A stretch of 64,000 nt of DNA from Apium graveolens. Lineage: Eukaryota > Streptophyta > Magnoliopsida > Apiales > Apiaceae. The notes under the pieces were generated by a model. That model did not search any database and was not told the DNA's origin. It saw nothing but the letters and a program-made list of their open reading frames with translations. The stretch lies in assembly GCF_009905375.1 (NCBI RefSeq), contig NC_133655.1, positions 35,813,761 to 35,877,760 on the forward strand, written 5' to 3'. Shown piece after piece: positions 1 to 12,586 of this stretch; the first letter of the stretch is position 1; each line of letters begins with the position of its first letter. Position numbers and translations under genes: made by a program.

Positions 1-3000
1 CTCTAGTAGTCATTACTTTGAGTCGATAAGTGTTTTGATCTGATAGATCTAATTTTTGAGAAAATGAAATAAGAGTCCCAGTAATAGGCTATCACTGATT
101 CTCCTCCTTTGTGAAAGAAACAGATTATGGAACAAGAAAAAGAAAGATCAAATGACAGTCTGAACTTTGATACCATAAATCGTAAAATAAATAGAGTGCA
201 ATAATCTGATAACTGATGAGAAAAGAAAACGATAGGCGCAACCTATTTTTTATGGGAACAATGTTTCAGTCATTCAAAAGAAACTAGCATAATAACCCGT
301 GTTTTTAAAATATTTTTTGTATACCATGTAATTACTATTTTTTTGTTGGTAACTATTGTGCAACGTCTCATGTGTATGAAATATAAGTTGATTGTTTATC
401 AATGTGTATAATTTTCATGTAAAACAATACCGATGATACAATGTTTCTAATATAGGCCATTAATAAAATTATACATTTTCTTGTTTGTGTCGGTTAATCT
501 GTATTTTCTGAAAGAATATAAATAGGATAGTCAATGCACGTTTAAAATAAAAAGATTAAAACTTAATCCATTAAATGTCGTGTTATGTTCACAAAGAGTA
601 AACTAAATATTAACACAAATGTTGAATGGAGAGTTAAGCAAACTTTCTGAGTTTTGTCGAATAAACTATGAGTAATGAAATATTTTTTTAAGGTCAGTAA
701 TGAGTTATTTTTATTAATGAAGTCACTACTAACTTACAATTACGTTGCATAATTAAAAAAGATTAAAAATGCATAACTGATGTAAAGACTTCCAATCATA
801 ATATTTAATAAAGTAAAATTTAAACAAGTGTTAATATAAGTTGATTTTAATGGAAAAATGTTAATGTCTAGGTTGATGTTATATCATTGCCAATGTCATA
901 ATTTATTGACTAAAATTGACCCAGTAATCTTAGTTTTAATCTTTTGAACAAAATCCTAATTTAACAATATGTCAAATATTGTCAATTTCATATTTCATCA
1001 ATTAAAATTGACCTAATCCACTTAGTTCTTAATACATTGAATATAAAAATTGGCATAATTCACCTAGTTTTTAACATATTGAATTTCAAATTCAACCATT
1101 CTTACATTCACAACATAAAACACTTATGTTGTTCTCTTCTAGTATATCAAAGAATCTGAATATTACATTAACATTGATTTTTTTTAAAGTTAGTAAAGAT
1201 AAAGTTATATGTACATGTGTATGTATATAAATTATTATTTGTTAAAGTTTTGAGAAAATTACGTTGATCTCTTTTATTTATATGCTAAATATCTTGTTAG
1301 TGCATATGTTTAATTATAATTTACATATATTAAGTCAATTGATTACTCAAACAAAAATTACAATTATTCAATAAATAAATAACACTTACTTATATTTTGT
1401 AGTCGTAGTAGCACTAACAAAAGTCCATATCTAATTTTACTCCACCGACCATCAATCATGGCTATGACATAAAAATAATTTATATATTGTAAGACTAATT
1501 ATTGGTATTCTCAGTTATTTTATGAATTCGAAGGAAAACTTGTACTAAATTCAATTTCAAATTTCTTTCGTTAATGATTCTAATTATTCTTCTAATAATA
1601 ATGTGAAAAAGTTGTATAGTATGTTCCTAAAATTAAAATTTTTTCAATCCGATAGAATTTAATATGAATCAAACATATTATCAAATGGATTAATCAAATG
1701 GCACAATATAGTATAGTTTTTAACATTTATTCAAACAATTCTAAATATTAGAGTAATTCAAAGTATTTGTAGGTAGTTTCCAGAATTAAAAATTAGCTTC
1801 CTGAATTAATATTGTTCATCCATTTTTTTTAAAAAGATGTAATACTATAATTTTTCTAATGATTAATTTTAATAACCATATCATATTGAACAATTATGTT
1901 AAATTTAAAATTATATTCAAAAATATTTGATTACAAATATATTTTTAATTAAATTATACAAGAAATTATCTATTTTTTTAAGAATCATCCACTTCCTTAC
2001 CATTTTCCTAATAACATAATTTAATGAAAAATCTAAATTTTATTTTATAGTTGTATGTTAATTTGTTTTAGAAAAAGAATGAAACGAAGTAATAATCTGG
2101 GATTAACTATTTACAAATTAACCATCACCGAACATTATTAGGGAACTTTCACTTAGGTCACCAACCCAAAAAAGTTTCCAGTCAAACGCTTAAACAATAA
2201 ATATATTTCAAATAGGTTACTGCCGTTGGTGCTCTTAAAAAATTTACATACTTATTTTTTAATATGTTTGAAAATCGATATAATCAATTTTTTGACCTTA
2301 CAAATTTGTTTAAACATGTTTGATCTAATAAACAGTACATTTTGTTACAAACTTAAAGTTGAAAACTATTTTGGTTTATCCATATAAATTTTGGTTTATG
2401 ATAAATTTTTTTATCTATATAAATGACATTTTCTGGACAAACTTAAAGTACGAAACTTGTTGAGAATAAAAAAATCTACCTAAAAAAATATATAAGAAAA
2501 CTTTAAAATAAAATATACCTCTTAAATTTATAACAAAATAATTTTTTTATTTTTGTGTGAGTATATTTTAATTAATTCAATAAAATATAATAATAATCTG
2601 TTTTTAAAAATAATTTTTTTTGGTCGAAAAAATAAGTTTTGGTATTGTATAGTGACGAATTAGCTCATTAACCCAACATTATTATAAAGCTAGTTCAAAA
2701 ATGAAATGTGAAAAATAAATCAATTTAACATATTGTCGTAGTTTTAACAATTCTTATTACAGTTTTTGTCAAAAATAATAATTTAGTACGTTTGATGTAT
2801 TTTATCAATTGACTTTGACTTGATATTATAAAGATCTCAAACACATTTTTATTATTTTATTTAAGTTATTAAAAATATTTGGCCTTATTAGTAAGATACC
2901 CTTGTCGAGATTGTAATTTAAATTTACTGCATTTAGGCTGTAATGATATATTTTCGGCTAGATCATGTAGTCAAATTTCGAGTAGTTTTTGAAAATAGGT

Positions 3001-5619
3001 CAAGTTTTGATTATGAATTCGGAATAAATCGAAATACGTCAACTCTTTGTAATTCTAATCGGTCTAAATATGTAGTACACATATTAATAATTTCTTTATA
3101 AGTAAATCTATTTTCAATATTTTATTTAAAAAATTATTTTATGTAGATTTTAATTTTATTTTATATTAGAAAGGCACTTGATATAATTTTGAACTAAAAA
3201 TTGATTAATAAATAAGTTAATAATCTGTTTATGTACTATTTTTAACCTTATATATACAGTATAATTTTTTAAAATTAACTCTACAAAGATGTTCCATTAA
3301 CTTCGTTTGAAATTAAATTAAATGTTCACTGTTTACGACAGTCGCACATTATGTGTATCATTAAAAACACTTTTGACAATATGGTGCAGTGATATGAAGA
3401 TGTACAAGTTAATGAAAAAACTTAAGTTCGATTCCTCTAAATATTAAAAACAGGGGTAAATTAATCATTCCAATACATGAATAAAATGTCACATAAATTT
3501 TATCGTATTATTCACCTATTACATATAGAAAGAAGAGTAACCAACTACAAGATATTATATATAAGCTAAGGAGAGGTGGTACATTAAAAGTAATCTTCCT
3601 ACCACCTCTTTGTTGAACCTTAATATGCAACAAGACGGAAGCATTGTTAAAATAATATAACAAAAATAAGTAGATAGACAGACAAAAGACACCCGCATTG
3701 TAGTCTTTGTGATATATGTGTGGTCCTTGTGCTCCTCAATAAATAGGTGGTTGGTTGGATTTGAATGAGTTATATAATTTTATAAAAATAAAATATAACA
3801 CAAAATATCATCGTTCATTATAAAAATTTAAATAAACTAATATAGATAGAACATAAGATTATTGCATATTTATATTTGGTTAACATTATTATTTTAATAA
3901 TGTATAACATATAGTAAATCATATGCACACGAATGAAATATAACTTGCAACTATTCATTTATAAATGAAAATATCTTATATTGTATAATGTATATTTATA
4001 TTATATATAACAATTTTTCTATGATGTGTACATGTACAAACAATAAATACTAAATTTCATAAGTATAACACTTTTTGACTGGCTTTTATTTCTTATTAAC
4101 GATGGACCCCCTACATATACAAAAGACACACAATCAAAGTGAGCTAAATTTATGATTTTCACTGATTAACATGTGAACATATACATACACTAGAAAAATC
4201 TAATATTAAAATTATTGAGCAAAACTTGTAAGATGAACTGGGTTAGGCTGAAAAAATTAAAAACTTAGAACTAAGTGATTTAATTAAGTTTGAAATTTTC
4301 TTAACCCCTAATTTTACTCGGTTTGATCGGCTAAAAGAGAGGCTGATTGTTTGATCATTGAAGAACCCATGAACCCAGTATTGTATAATGCAGGAGTGAT
4401 CGCGTTCCGATTTGGTTCGGGTTAGATGTCAAATCGGAACTAAATCGCATAATTGCAGTTTTGCAAAAATTCAAACCACGTTACCCATTAAAACCAAACC
4501 GAGTAGAGGCATCTTCCATTCATATCGATTCGGGTTTTTCTGTCACTAGGTTCGATTTAGAAAATTTTAGTGGTTTAAGACATTTCTTATTAGTGAACTC
4601 GGGAAATAAAGAAATATATATTCTATTTAAACTTTCTTTCTTAAAATTCAGATAATTAATAAAACAATTATTCGTTCATATCAAAGTTAATCACTCATAT
4701 TAACTGTAAATAATTAATGTTTAATAACATGATGATTAATTTAGTTATAACAAATAAATTTTCAATGCAATATATACACATGTAATTAGAAAAAATATGT
4801 ACAAAAAATTTCAACATTATTTTTAAAGGAAAATAATGAAGAATTGATTAATATGTATAATATTGTTAAGATTTAACATTAATTTAGTTTGTGATTATTA
4901 GAAAAATATCATTTACGTAATGTAAATATAAAACCGATATACATATATTGATACAGTTTATATTGAAATAGGTTTGGGTCAAAGCCAACCTGAAATCAAC
5001 CCATAACATGCGAATTTTTAGAATTATTTAACCGTAATCATAAATCACATTTTGATTATAGTTTGGATCGATTTAATATCGGATCGATTAATGCGGATTG
5101 TACCGTTTATGTCAATTGTCAAAATGTGTGCCTCATAGTAACCAAAGTCGGTTGTTATTGGAGCTACATAGCAGGCCTGCCCCAGAAACTAAGAACATGT
5201 GACCAAATTATAAGTAAAGATTATAACATGTTAAATAATTATTTAATAAAAAATATGATATAAATTAATGATGATAATAAATAAAATATTTTATATTTTA
5301 CACCAAGTCATATAATTTAGACACAAATTATTTCAATAAAAAAGTGATATTTTATTGTTATGTGAAAATATAATCATATATATTAGTGATCTCGTCAAAA
5401 TTTGAAGACTAATTCAAAGTTTTGTTAATAGACTTATCATAATTATCGTATAATACAGTAGTGAAATATTAAATTCGTCTACAAAATTTTCATAAGTAAA
5501 AAAGAGATATTTATATTTCTGAATTTTTTGTGTTAAGTTATATTATATGGTTTCTCGTATGATAATTAGTAGGATTCTCAATAGGGCAGGTTCGAGGCAG
5601 TAATCGTCATTTTTATACC
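1..5619. other. AT-rich intergenic DNA, no gene recognised
   Basis: A long AT-rich stretch with frequent stops in all frames. The few open frames of 60-70 codons (for example near 4461 and 5063) have low-complexity or AT-driven composition and no recognisable motif. I see no LTR pair, PBS, RT motif or tRNA-like fold. It forms the left flank into which Gypsy-1 inserted. It may include old, unrecognisable transposon remnants. Confidence 0.6.
3572..3609. repeat. Perfect 10-bp inverted repeat (hairpin)
   Basis: AGAGGTGGTA at 3572-3581 is exactly complementary to TACCACCTCT at 3600-3609, with an 18-nt loop. It is isolated in otherwise unstructured AT-rich DNA. It could be the core of a degraded MITE or chance; no TSD was found. 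Confidence 0.5.
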
Positions 5620-6501
5620 CGCCCTATAACGACTCGTATAATTTCTATTAATTTAAAATTGCAATAATTGAATAAAATATGTGTCTTGGTCTTGGCAGCA
5701 GTGTATTGATATATATCATTTATCTGTGATGTATGGGTGTAAAGGACTGAAATGTGTATTTAAATATTGAGTTATATTGTTCTATTTCATTTTTCAAAAG
5801 TGATTTTATTACATTTTAAATCCATAAATATTTGGATTGTCTCTAAAAATTAGTTTTATGATTTTATAATTTTAAATAATTATTTTTAGGATTTTATAAA
5901 ATTTAGAAATCAATATTTCATCAATTATTTAGTCCTGCATGATTTTCTGATTGCATTTATCTGTAAAATCCGTATTTAATTTCAGAATTATTTAAAAATT
6001 ATGAAACTCATATTTATTTAAATTTGGAATATTTCGAGAATTTTAAAATTATTTTAGAAATTTTTTTGGATTATTTCACCCGCGCGTTGATTCATTTTAT
6101 TGATAAAAGCGAGTATAAACTGTGTTTCAGAAATTATTTTAAAATTACAAAATTTATGTTTTTATAAACTTGGGGATATTTTTAATATTTTGATATTATT
6201 TTCGTGATTTTCTTAATTTGTTTTAAGTGGAGCTCTGTTCGTTAACTGGAAAATACGGGTACGAGTTACATTTCAAAAATGCTTTAAAAATTATGAAATT
6301 TGTATTTTATTATTTTCGGGATATTTATAAAATTTTAAAATTATTTTGGGAAATGTTTGAATTTTATTTATATGCACCTTAGTTCGTTAAATTATAAATT
6401 TCGGGTTAAATCAGGCCTGCAATTGGAAAACTCTGGATACGTGTCAGGTTTCCGTAGTTTAACAGAAACGTGGCAGCCTCTCCCATTTTCATTTTGTCAT
6501 G

Positions 6502-6510
6502 TATTATAAA
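6502..6510 (+). promoter_or_regulatory. TATA box of the Gypsy-1 5' LTR
   Basis: TATTATAAA followed by an A/C-rich then CT-rich leader is the usual layout of a plant Pol II LTR promoter. The matching sequence in the 3' LTR is at 18374-18382. Transcription would start roughly 25-35 nt downstream. Confidence 0.65.
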
Positions 6511-6668
6511 AAAACACAAAACAAACAAAACACACAGATACAGAACCCCCGACTGCTCATCCCCTTCTCTGTTAATCCCCCGCCGCACTCCGTCTCTTCT
6601 CCGCCTCCTCTTTTTTTTATTTCTTCCGCTCTTTAATTTAAACACCCTCTAAATTCAACTTTCAATCA

Positions 6669-6671
6669 GGT
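6669..6671 (+). promoter_or_regulatory. Candidate splice donor in Gypsy-1 LTR leader
   Basis: AATCAG|GTATAT lies about 160 nt after the TATA box at the end of a CT-rich leader. It is preserved in the 3' LTR (18560|18561). Similarly placed donors occur in the other three gypsy-type LTRs of the window. Splicing is inferred only. Confidence 0.4.
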
Positions 6672-7990
6672 ATATACGCTCATATACATACAAACTATTT
6701 TCAATTTAATTCAAGGTTAAGCTGCTGCGAATGAAGGGTTATTGATTGTTATTTGGTAAGGAAGTGATTTCAGGCATCGATGGGGCTGACCTCGATCGGA
6801 CACCCGCGGTTTTGGGGTCGATCGAAGGTTCACCGGCCGCCGGCGGTGAACCCAACGTGCCGGTGGTCGTGGTGGTGCCTCCAGTTAGGTTTTAAGGAGG
6901 AAACAAAAATTTGCCTGTAGTTTATTCAAGTACCGTATTGATGAGGAATAATTTTTTTCGAAGTTGAATTTTTGACTGGTTTCTGTGTCGGTTTAGTTAT
7001 ATACGACTGGATAATATGGGTATCTAGGTTTAAAGGTTTAATATTAATTGAGGATATGTTTGTTACTGCATAAGAAGTGGGGGTTCGGATAAATAGTATT
7101 TGAATGGTTGAGGTTGATGCTTGTATTGTGTTATTGTCAATATAATATCGACCGGTCTTCTTATTATTAAATAAGGTGCTGCCCAATTTTCCGGTAAATT
7201 ATTTGGAATTTCGGGAGGTATTTTTAGTTTTGTAAAATCTAATTATATTTTAAAATCTTTATATTATCTATGGATATATATAAAATATATTTATGAGTTA
7301 CAATTCTAAATTCGGATGACGTAAAACCGTGTATCCTTTTCAATCGTACTTTTAAACCTGAAACCCTACGTGTATTATATTATTACATATAAGTACGAGT
7401 CAGAAATTTTTATCGTTCGGGTAAAGTGTTTAGCAAGGATATGTCAAGCATACCTAGACGTCTAATATAAAGCATTTCGACTTTGTAGGTTCTAGTCGAA
7501 GGACTAAAGAATTGATATCGAACGAAAGATAACCTAGTGATCAGTCGGCAAGCGTAGCGAGGTTTCAAGTGAAGGACCTGAACGTTGAAGTCGGATCCAG
7601 GATAGTAAGGCAAGTACCCCTGACCATTCTATTATGGTTCAATATATATAAATGAAATGTTGTTTTATTTTCGAACATGAACATAAACGTTTTAAGTTAC
7701 GTATCCCCCTGTGTTTGAAAATGTTGTTAAATATATATGTTTTGGGGAGAAGTAACTTCTGAAAGTACCTATCTCTAAAATGTGATTAAAAATAGAAAAG
7801 AAGTTTTGAATAGTGTGCTGTGACAAAATTGATTTTAACAGGAGATAGGTAAAAGTGATTTTGAAACTGGATAAAACGAATCATATATTGGATAACGTTA
7901 CGTAAGTGGCTAATTCGGTTGCGCGCATTACATAACCGATTAGTCCAGCATAGATAATCAGAGACCTAGCTAGTCTCTACGGATCTGGTT

Positions 7991-8092
7991 ATTTTGTGTG
8001 AAAGCCCGATCAGCTTTCCTAGACATTTTGTGTGATAGACCGGCCAACTATCCTAGATATTTTGTGTGGAGGCTTGATCAGCCGTGCCTAGA
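7991..8092 (+). repeat. 34-bp tandem repeat, 3 copies, in Gypsy-1 LTR
   Basis: Units begin ATTTTGTGTG at 7991, 8025 and 8059 and contain CCTAGA(C/T)A near the end. The same array occurs in the 3' LTR at about 30883-30984, so it predates insertion. Confidence 0.75.
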
Positions 8093-8126
8093 TAACATCC
8101 AACACATATCTGATTGTGGTTTTGTG

Positions 8127-8253
8127 GTCCCAGTAACGGAACAAGTGATTATAGTTCCAGTAACGGAACAGGTGAATGAGGTTCCAACAACGGAATAAAT
8201 GGTTTTGGGTCCCCGTAACGGGATAAATGGTTTTGTGGTTCCTGTAATGGAAC
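8127..8253 (+). repeat. 27-29-bp tandem array of GTTCC-GGAAC palindromes
   Basis: Five units, each with a core of the form GTTCC-N-GTAAC-GGAAC, at about 8127, 8154, 8181, 8209 and 8238. Each core is an inverted repeat. The array is conserved in the 3' LTR at 31019-31145 and lies upstream of the stem-loop and acceptor-like site. Confidence 0.75.
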
Positions 8254-8487
8254 GGAAGGTTTGGAAATAAAATTAGCATGCTAAAATTTAAATGAAATTA
8301 GCATGCTAAAATTTAACTCTGGTATTTTTACACAACACATGATTGATGATATTGTTTCTCAGAGCATGCTAGTTTTGATATCTAGTTTTATACCTGTTTT
8401 ACATGTTTCTAACAAGTTATGAATTCTGTTCCTATAACTGCTTTACTTTAAACATGTTTTTATTTGTTATTCATATAGTGGTACTGC

Positions 8488-8537
8488 TGAGCAATTGATT
8501 GCTCACCTTTGCAGAATATTTTATATATGTATTGCAG
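8488..8537 (+). promoter_or_regulatory. Stem-loop plus acceptor-like site in Gypsy-1 5' LTR
   Basis: TGAGCAAT-TG-ATTGCTCA at 8488-8505 is a perfect 8-bp inverted repeat with a 2-nt spacer. It is followed by ATATGTATTGCAG ending at 8537 and directly by ATG at 8538. The 3' LTR has the same stem-loop at 31354-31371. A related TGAGC/GCTCA element precedes an acceptor-like AG in the Gypsy-2 LTR and in the 49707-53059 solo LTR. Confidence 0.5.
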
Positions 8538-9138
8538 ATGCCTAGGGGATTCTTCCGTGATAGTCAGTGTAATAACCCCAATTTTTGGATTATTTTTTTT
8601 GAAACCCTTATGAATAGTGATTTTGCTGATTATGCTGAATTAGAAAACTTTTCATACCACACTATGTATGGGTTCTTCTATTGTTATTCTGAGATCTTAT
8701 TAGTACTCTATGTGGTGTATAAGTGTATGTAAAGATCGTCAGAATGTAAATCCGAACACTTTGATTTTTCCTGAAAATCCACCAGATACCGAAAGAATTG
8801 AGTATAAGCTAACATGATAAAAAAGATTTAAATTCAAGGATTATAAGAGAGGATCATAAAAGGAATATAATGTATTAAGAAAGGTTAAGGAAACCCAAGT
8901 AATAAGATCCCGGGTATGATCCCTCAAACGATAAACGAAAACGAAAGTTAAGCGAACCGTATAACAGATCAGCGGTCATTAGCCAAGTAATTAGAAGCTA
9001 ATCAAAGAGGTTAGTGAGGATGATGTCATCAAACCAATAAGAGGAGGACAAGTGGGGGAGGATGACATAACAAGGTGACATAAGCATGACAAAGAAAGGT
9101 GTGTTGTTGGTTGATTAAGAACCACACAAAAGTTACCA

Positions 9139-9147
9139 TTATAAAAA
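9139..9147 (+). promoter_or_regulatory. TATA box in the 4.2 kb solo LTR
   Basis: TTATAAAAA is followed by an A/C-rich then pyrimidine-rich leader, the same layout as the Gypsy-1 LTR promoter. Confidence 0.55.
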
Positions 9148-9293
9148 GTAATAAAACAAAACAAAAACACCAAAACCAACCAACCAACCATTCATTTCAC
9201 CAAAAACACAACTTGACTTCTTTTTCTCTATTGAAGCTCTCGGCCTCTTTCTTAAGAAAAGGGAAGTCCAAGCTCCTCCACTTGCTAATTTAC

Positions 9294-9301
9294 AAGGTAA
9301 T
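9294..9301 (+). promoter_or_regulatory. Candidate splice donor in the 4.2 kb solo LTR
   Basis: AAG|GTAATT (donor after 9296) lies about 150 nt past the TATA box, matching the spacing in the other gypsy-type LTRs here. Inferred from consensus only. Confidence 0.35.
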
Positions 9302-10670
9302 TATCCTAGCTTCTCCTAGTTAAGTTACATACTTCCTAGGAATTTTAGCTTCAAAATCATTTCCTAGCATTTCCTATAAATTGAAATTAATTTTTGTGTT
9401 CTTAATTTCTTTGAAAGATCAAGCTTGTAGGAGGTTAGATTAAGGCTTCCATGGGCATTCCAAGGATCTTTCATGGATTACAAGCTTCAAGGAAGGTATA
9501 ACTCTTCATGATCTTAGTCTTAAGTTTTGTTGTTTAGATTTCCTAATGTTTAGATGATGGGTTAGTGTAATGGGTGTGTAATCATGTTTAGAGCTTGTTA
9601 TGAGTAGTTTAGTTGTTGAGAGGCATGATTATTGTGTGTTTGGAGATTGGTTGGTTTTGTGATGTTTTTGGAGTTGGAAATCTTGGTTATTAGTTAATGA
9701 ACTTAAGTAAACTCTTAGTTCATGACTGAGAAATAAGTATGAATTGGTAATATTGAGTTGTTGGGGCTGTTGTAGTATGGTATAGATGGATTTCGGTTGT
9801 ATGAATAAATTGTGGTTGATTGGTGGTTGGTTTGGAGTAGAGTAAAAATTGGTAATCGTGTAAACATAGCCGTCGTAATGTCCGATTTACTTTAGACTGT
9901 TTTTGTTCATAACATCAGGACCCGAGAACTCACTGTTAGGTTTTGACCATTTCCATGATTAGATAGTCCATGTTGCGAGCTTTGTTTTGATATGTGGTTC
10001 ATTTGAATCCGATGTACGGTTTAGGAGAAACGACCGTTTTAAGTAACGGCGTTTCGCGACCGAACCATTACCCCTCGCCTTACTTTGAAACCTTGGTTAA
10101 GGACTTTAAATGACTAATTGGGGTATGAAACAATTATGTTAAGTGGATTAGGCAGTTGGTAAGGTACTCGCGAAAGAATCGCTTTAAAATTCTTAATGGT
10201 TAATTTATTAAAAATGGTGGAGCCGAGGGTACTCGAGCGACGTAAGTGAATCGTTAAGCGCAAAAGCAAACGTTAGGGTTCAATTGGTTAAAGTCTAGTT
10301 TCTTAAGCGACCGGGGTTTAATTCCGACTTATGTTGTTGTTCATAGGTTATCAGACCCACTCTAAGCTTAAGTCTATCTGGGAGCACTCATGCAAGTTTT
10401 CTACCCGTTATACTGTTGTTGTGATGTATATATGTATATGCATTATCTTGTGATAAGTGCATGATTGTTATTAGCAAATCTTGCGATATATTGGAGCATG
10501 TTGATATGGTATATATGCATGCTTGTTTCATAATCTTGATATCTAATTGTTGATTCAAATACTTATAGTTGCATAATACCTATGCTAGAGATAAGCAGTA
10601 GTTGCGTATACCCTTAGTATAGGGGACCCAAAGGTAAACATTTTCTAAACCGGGAGTCGATGTTCCCGAG

Positions 10671-10672
10671 TA

Positions 10673-10708
<36 letters not shown>

Positions 10709-10709
10709 G
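10671..10709. repeat. (AT)n microsatellite
   Basis: A near-perfect run of alternating A and T with two small interruptions, immediately before the series of inverted repeats. Confidence 0.85.
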
Positions 10710-11149
10710 AATAGTTTTCAAAACTATTATTCGAATAAGGTTTATTCGATAACTTTATTTTTATTAATGAATATTATTTTGAATATTCATTCGAGGACTT
10801 ATGACTCCGTTTATTTTATTAATGAATATTATTTTGAATATTCATTCGAGGACTTATGATTCCGATTATTTACTAAATAATATTCTTTATTTTATTAAAG
10901 AATAATGTGTCGATAATCAAACTTACTTTTGATTATTCAAATAAAGATATTACTTTCGTATAAGTATATCTTTGGTTATTTAATATTCATTTCAAGTATA
11001 AGTTTTACAATTTCTACTTCAATTATTTTTATAAAGATTATTTTTTATGAGAATATTATTTAAATAATAATATTCAGATATTTTCTAATATATTAGGACT
11101 GATTTATTTTATTAAATCAACATCACTCCAAACATTCTTAAAAATGTTT
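10710..11149. repeat. Run of about ten consecutive inverted repeats
   Basis: Back-to-back perfect or near-perfect palindromes. Arms are at 10710/10720 (9 bp), 10731/10742 (8 bp), 10766/10782 (10 bp), its copy at 10821/10837 (10 bp), 10881/10896 (9 bp), 10913/10928 (9 bp), 10943/10966 (8 bp), 11051/11066 (10 bp), the palindrome CTAATATATTAG at 11085, 11100/11113 (7 bp) and 11130/11143 (7 bp). Loops are 1-15 nt. Two units are a 49-bp direct repeat with 55-bp period (10761-10809, 10816-10864). Confidence 0.8.
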
Positions 11150-12369
11150 CCGAGTCTTCAAAATGATTTTAAAGGGTTAGGGCGGATCCCAAAACTCATT
11201 TTTATATTTAAGATCCTCCTTTCGAAGGGGATTTAAATACTCGCTCATAACCCGAGGGATCCGGCTCTTTGGTGTGTTTCATATTCGCAACAAGGTTGCT
11301 ATTTTGATAAAAGAGTTTTTGATTACTTACCCAACACTCGGGAAGTAAAATTCTTGGAACAAGTTAATTCATTAACAGGCATCGCCTGGGAAATATCGGT
11401 GAGTTTTCCTTTCCAACTAGATACGACTTCTTGGTGGAGCCGTATCAACAAGTTTCTACTTGGGGAAAGGGGGGACGAGCTTTACGTTTTAGAGTCATGG
11501 ATTTCATCTGAACTAGGAGTGGCGTAAGTGGTTGAGTAGCGCCGGCCCAGCCTTATTATATTGGCCCAAATGGCCCGAAAGTTCCGCTAAGATGGTCCAT
11601 TCCTTAGGAGTCCAGTGTTCGGTTGACAAGTAAATCCGACAAGTTCTCCTCTACATGTAGAAAATGGTGGGGTTGTACTACTATGACTGATCATCGTAAG
11701 TGGTCTTCCTGGCGCGGCAAACTTCCGTAATGAGTTCATTATCCAATTGGATATTTCTGCAACACTACCCGGAGCACTTCGATAGAAAGACTACGGTTGG
11801 GCGATTGTTGAGTGTTGGCAGGGTCGAGTTTTCAAAATGATGTTTGCATCAAATAAAGTATCTCGTAACTTCATTTTATTTTGATGATATTTTAAAGATT
11901 GATTCTATACAAGTTTTGTCTTGTAGCTTAATCTATGGGAGGAACTATTTATACATTGAACGGTGGTAGTTCAAGTAGTATTCGGAAAAGATATAAGTAT
12001 ATTGGAGTATCTTGTAACTTCATCTTTTAAACTTATATCTAGTAAATGATTATCTTGTGCATGTCAAAGATTTTCAGAAAAACGTTGAGACAAGGTTAGA
12101 TATATGAGATCACCTTGCAACGATATTTTTATACAGTTATAAACTGAAACTCTGTGTATATTATACATGTCAGAGGATTTCAAAGATTGTGAAAAGTATA
12201 TGTATATATATACTGAATATTTTGCGACTTGGTCACGTTAAGATATCAGCTTGGTTCATTTCTTCTTGACCAAGACTTTCATGAGTACTATGAGAATGCT
12301 CATATATTGTTAATTATTATACATATTATTTCGGTGGGCTTGTTGTTCACCCTTGCTTTCTTCTTTCAT

Positions 12370-12586
12370 CACACAACATCAGATAGACAAGATGAACAGG
12401 ACCAAGCTCCCAATTCGCGAGCGGATAGGAAACGTTCCGCAGTTTCCTATAGGCGTTGATGTCGCTGTAGCTGAGGTAGGAACTACCAATAGGCTAGGCT
12501 TTCAACTTTTGATGTACCAGACTTATGTATCTTTATCAATTGTAATAATGGCAAAGAAATGTAAATTTATTCAGAAACCCTTTTAA
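12370..12586 (+). CDS. Short LTR ORF after an acceptor-like site (64 aa, uncertain)
   Basis: A pyrimidine-rich stretch ending in ACATCAG (AG at 12381-12382) is followed 9 nt later by ATG at 12392, which opens 64 codons to 12586. The N-terminus is basic (MNRTKLPIRER). An AATAAA lies near 12610. I recognise no family. It is listed because a short ORF also follows an acceptor-like site in two other gypsy-type LTRs of this window. It may be non-coding. Confidence 0.25.

Noticed and set aside
4380..5110. Repeated TTCGG/ATCGGA-like words suggesting a SINE or gene fragment
   Set aside because: No A/B box pair, poly-A tail or TSD could be placed, and the frames are short and AT-driven.
6406..7186. 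Open frames on both strands (60-86 codons) in the Gypsy-1 LTR, repeated at 18258-19079
   Set aside because: They overlap the TATA box and CT-rich leader. Their repetition only reflects LTR duplication, and copies differ by shifts. Nothing suggests translation.
7410..7613. 67-codon minus-strand frame, longer (91 codons) at 19303-19578 in the other LTR
   Set aside because: Present in both LTRs because they are duplicates; the length difference comes from the 75-80 bp indel, and there is no motif.
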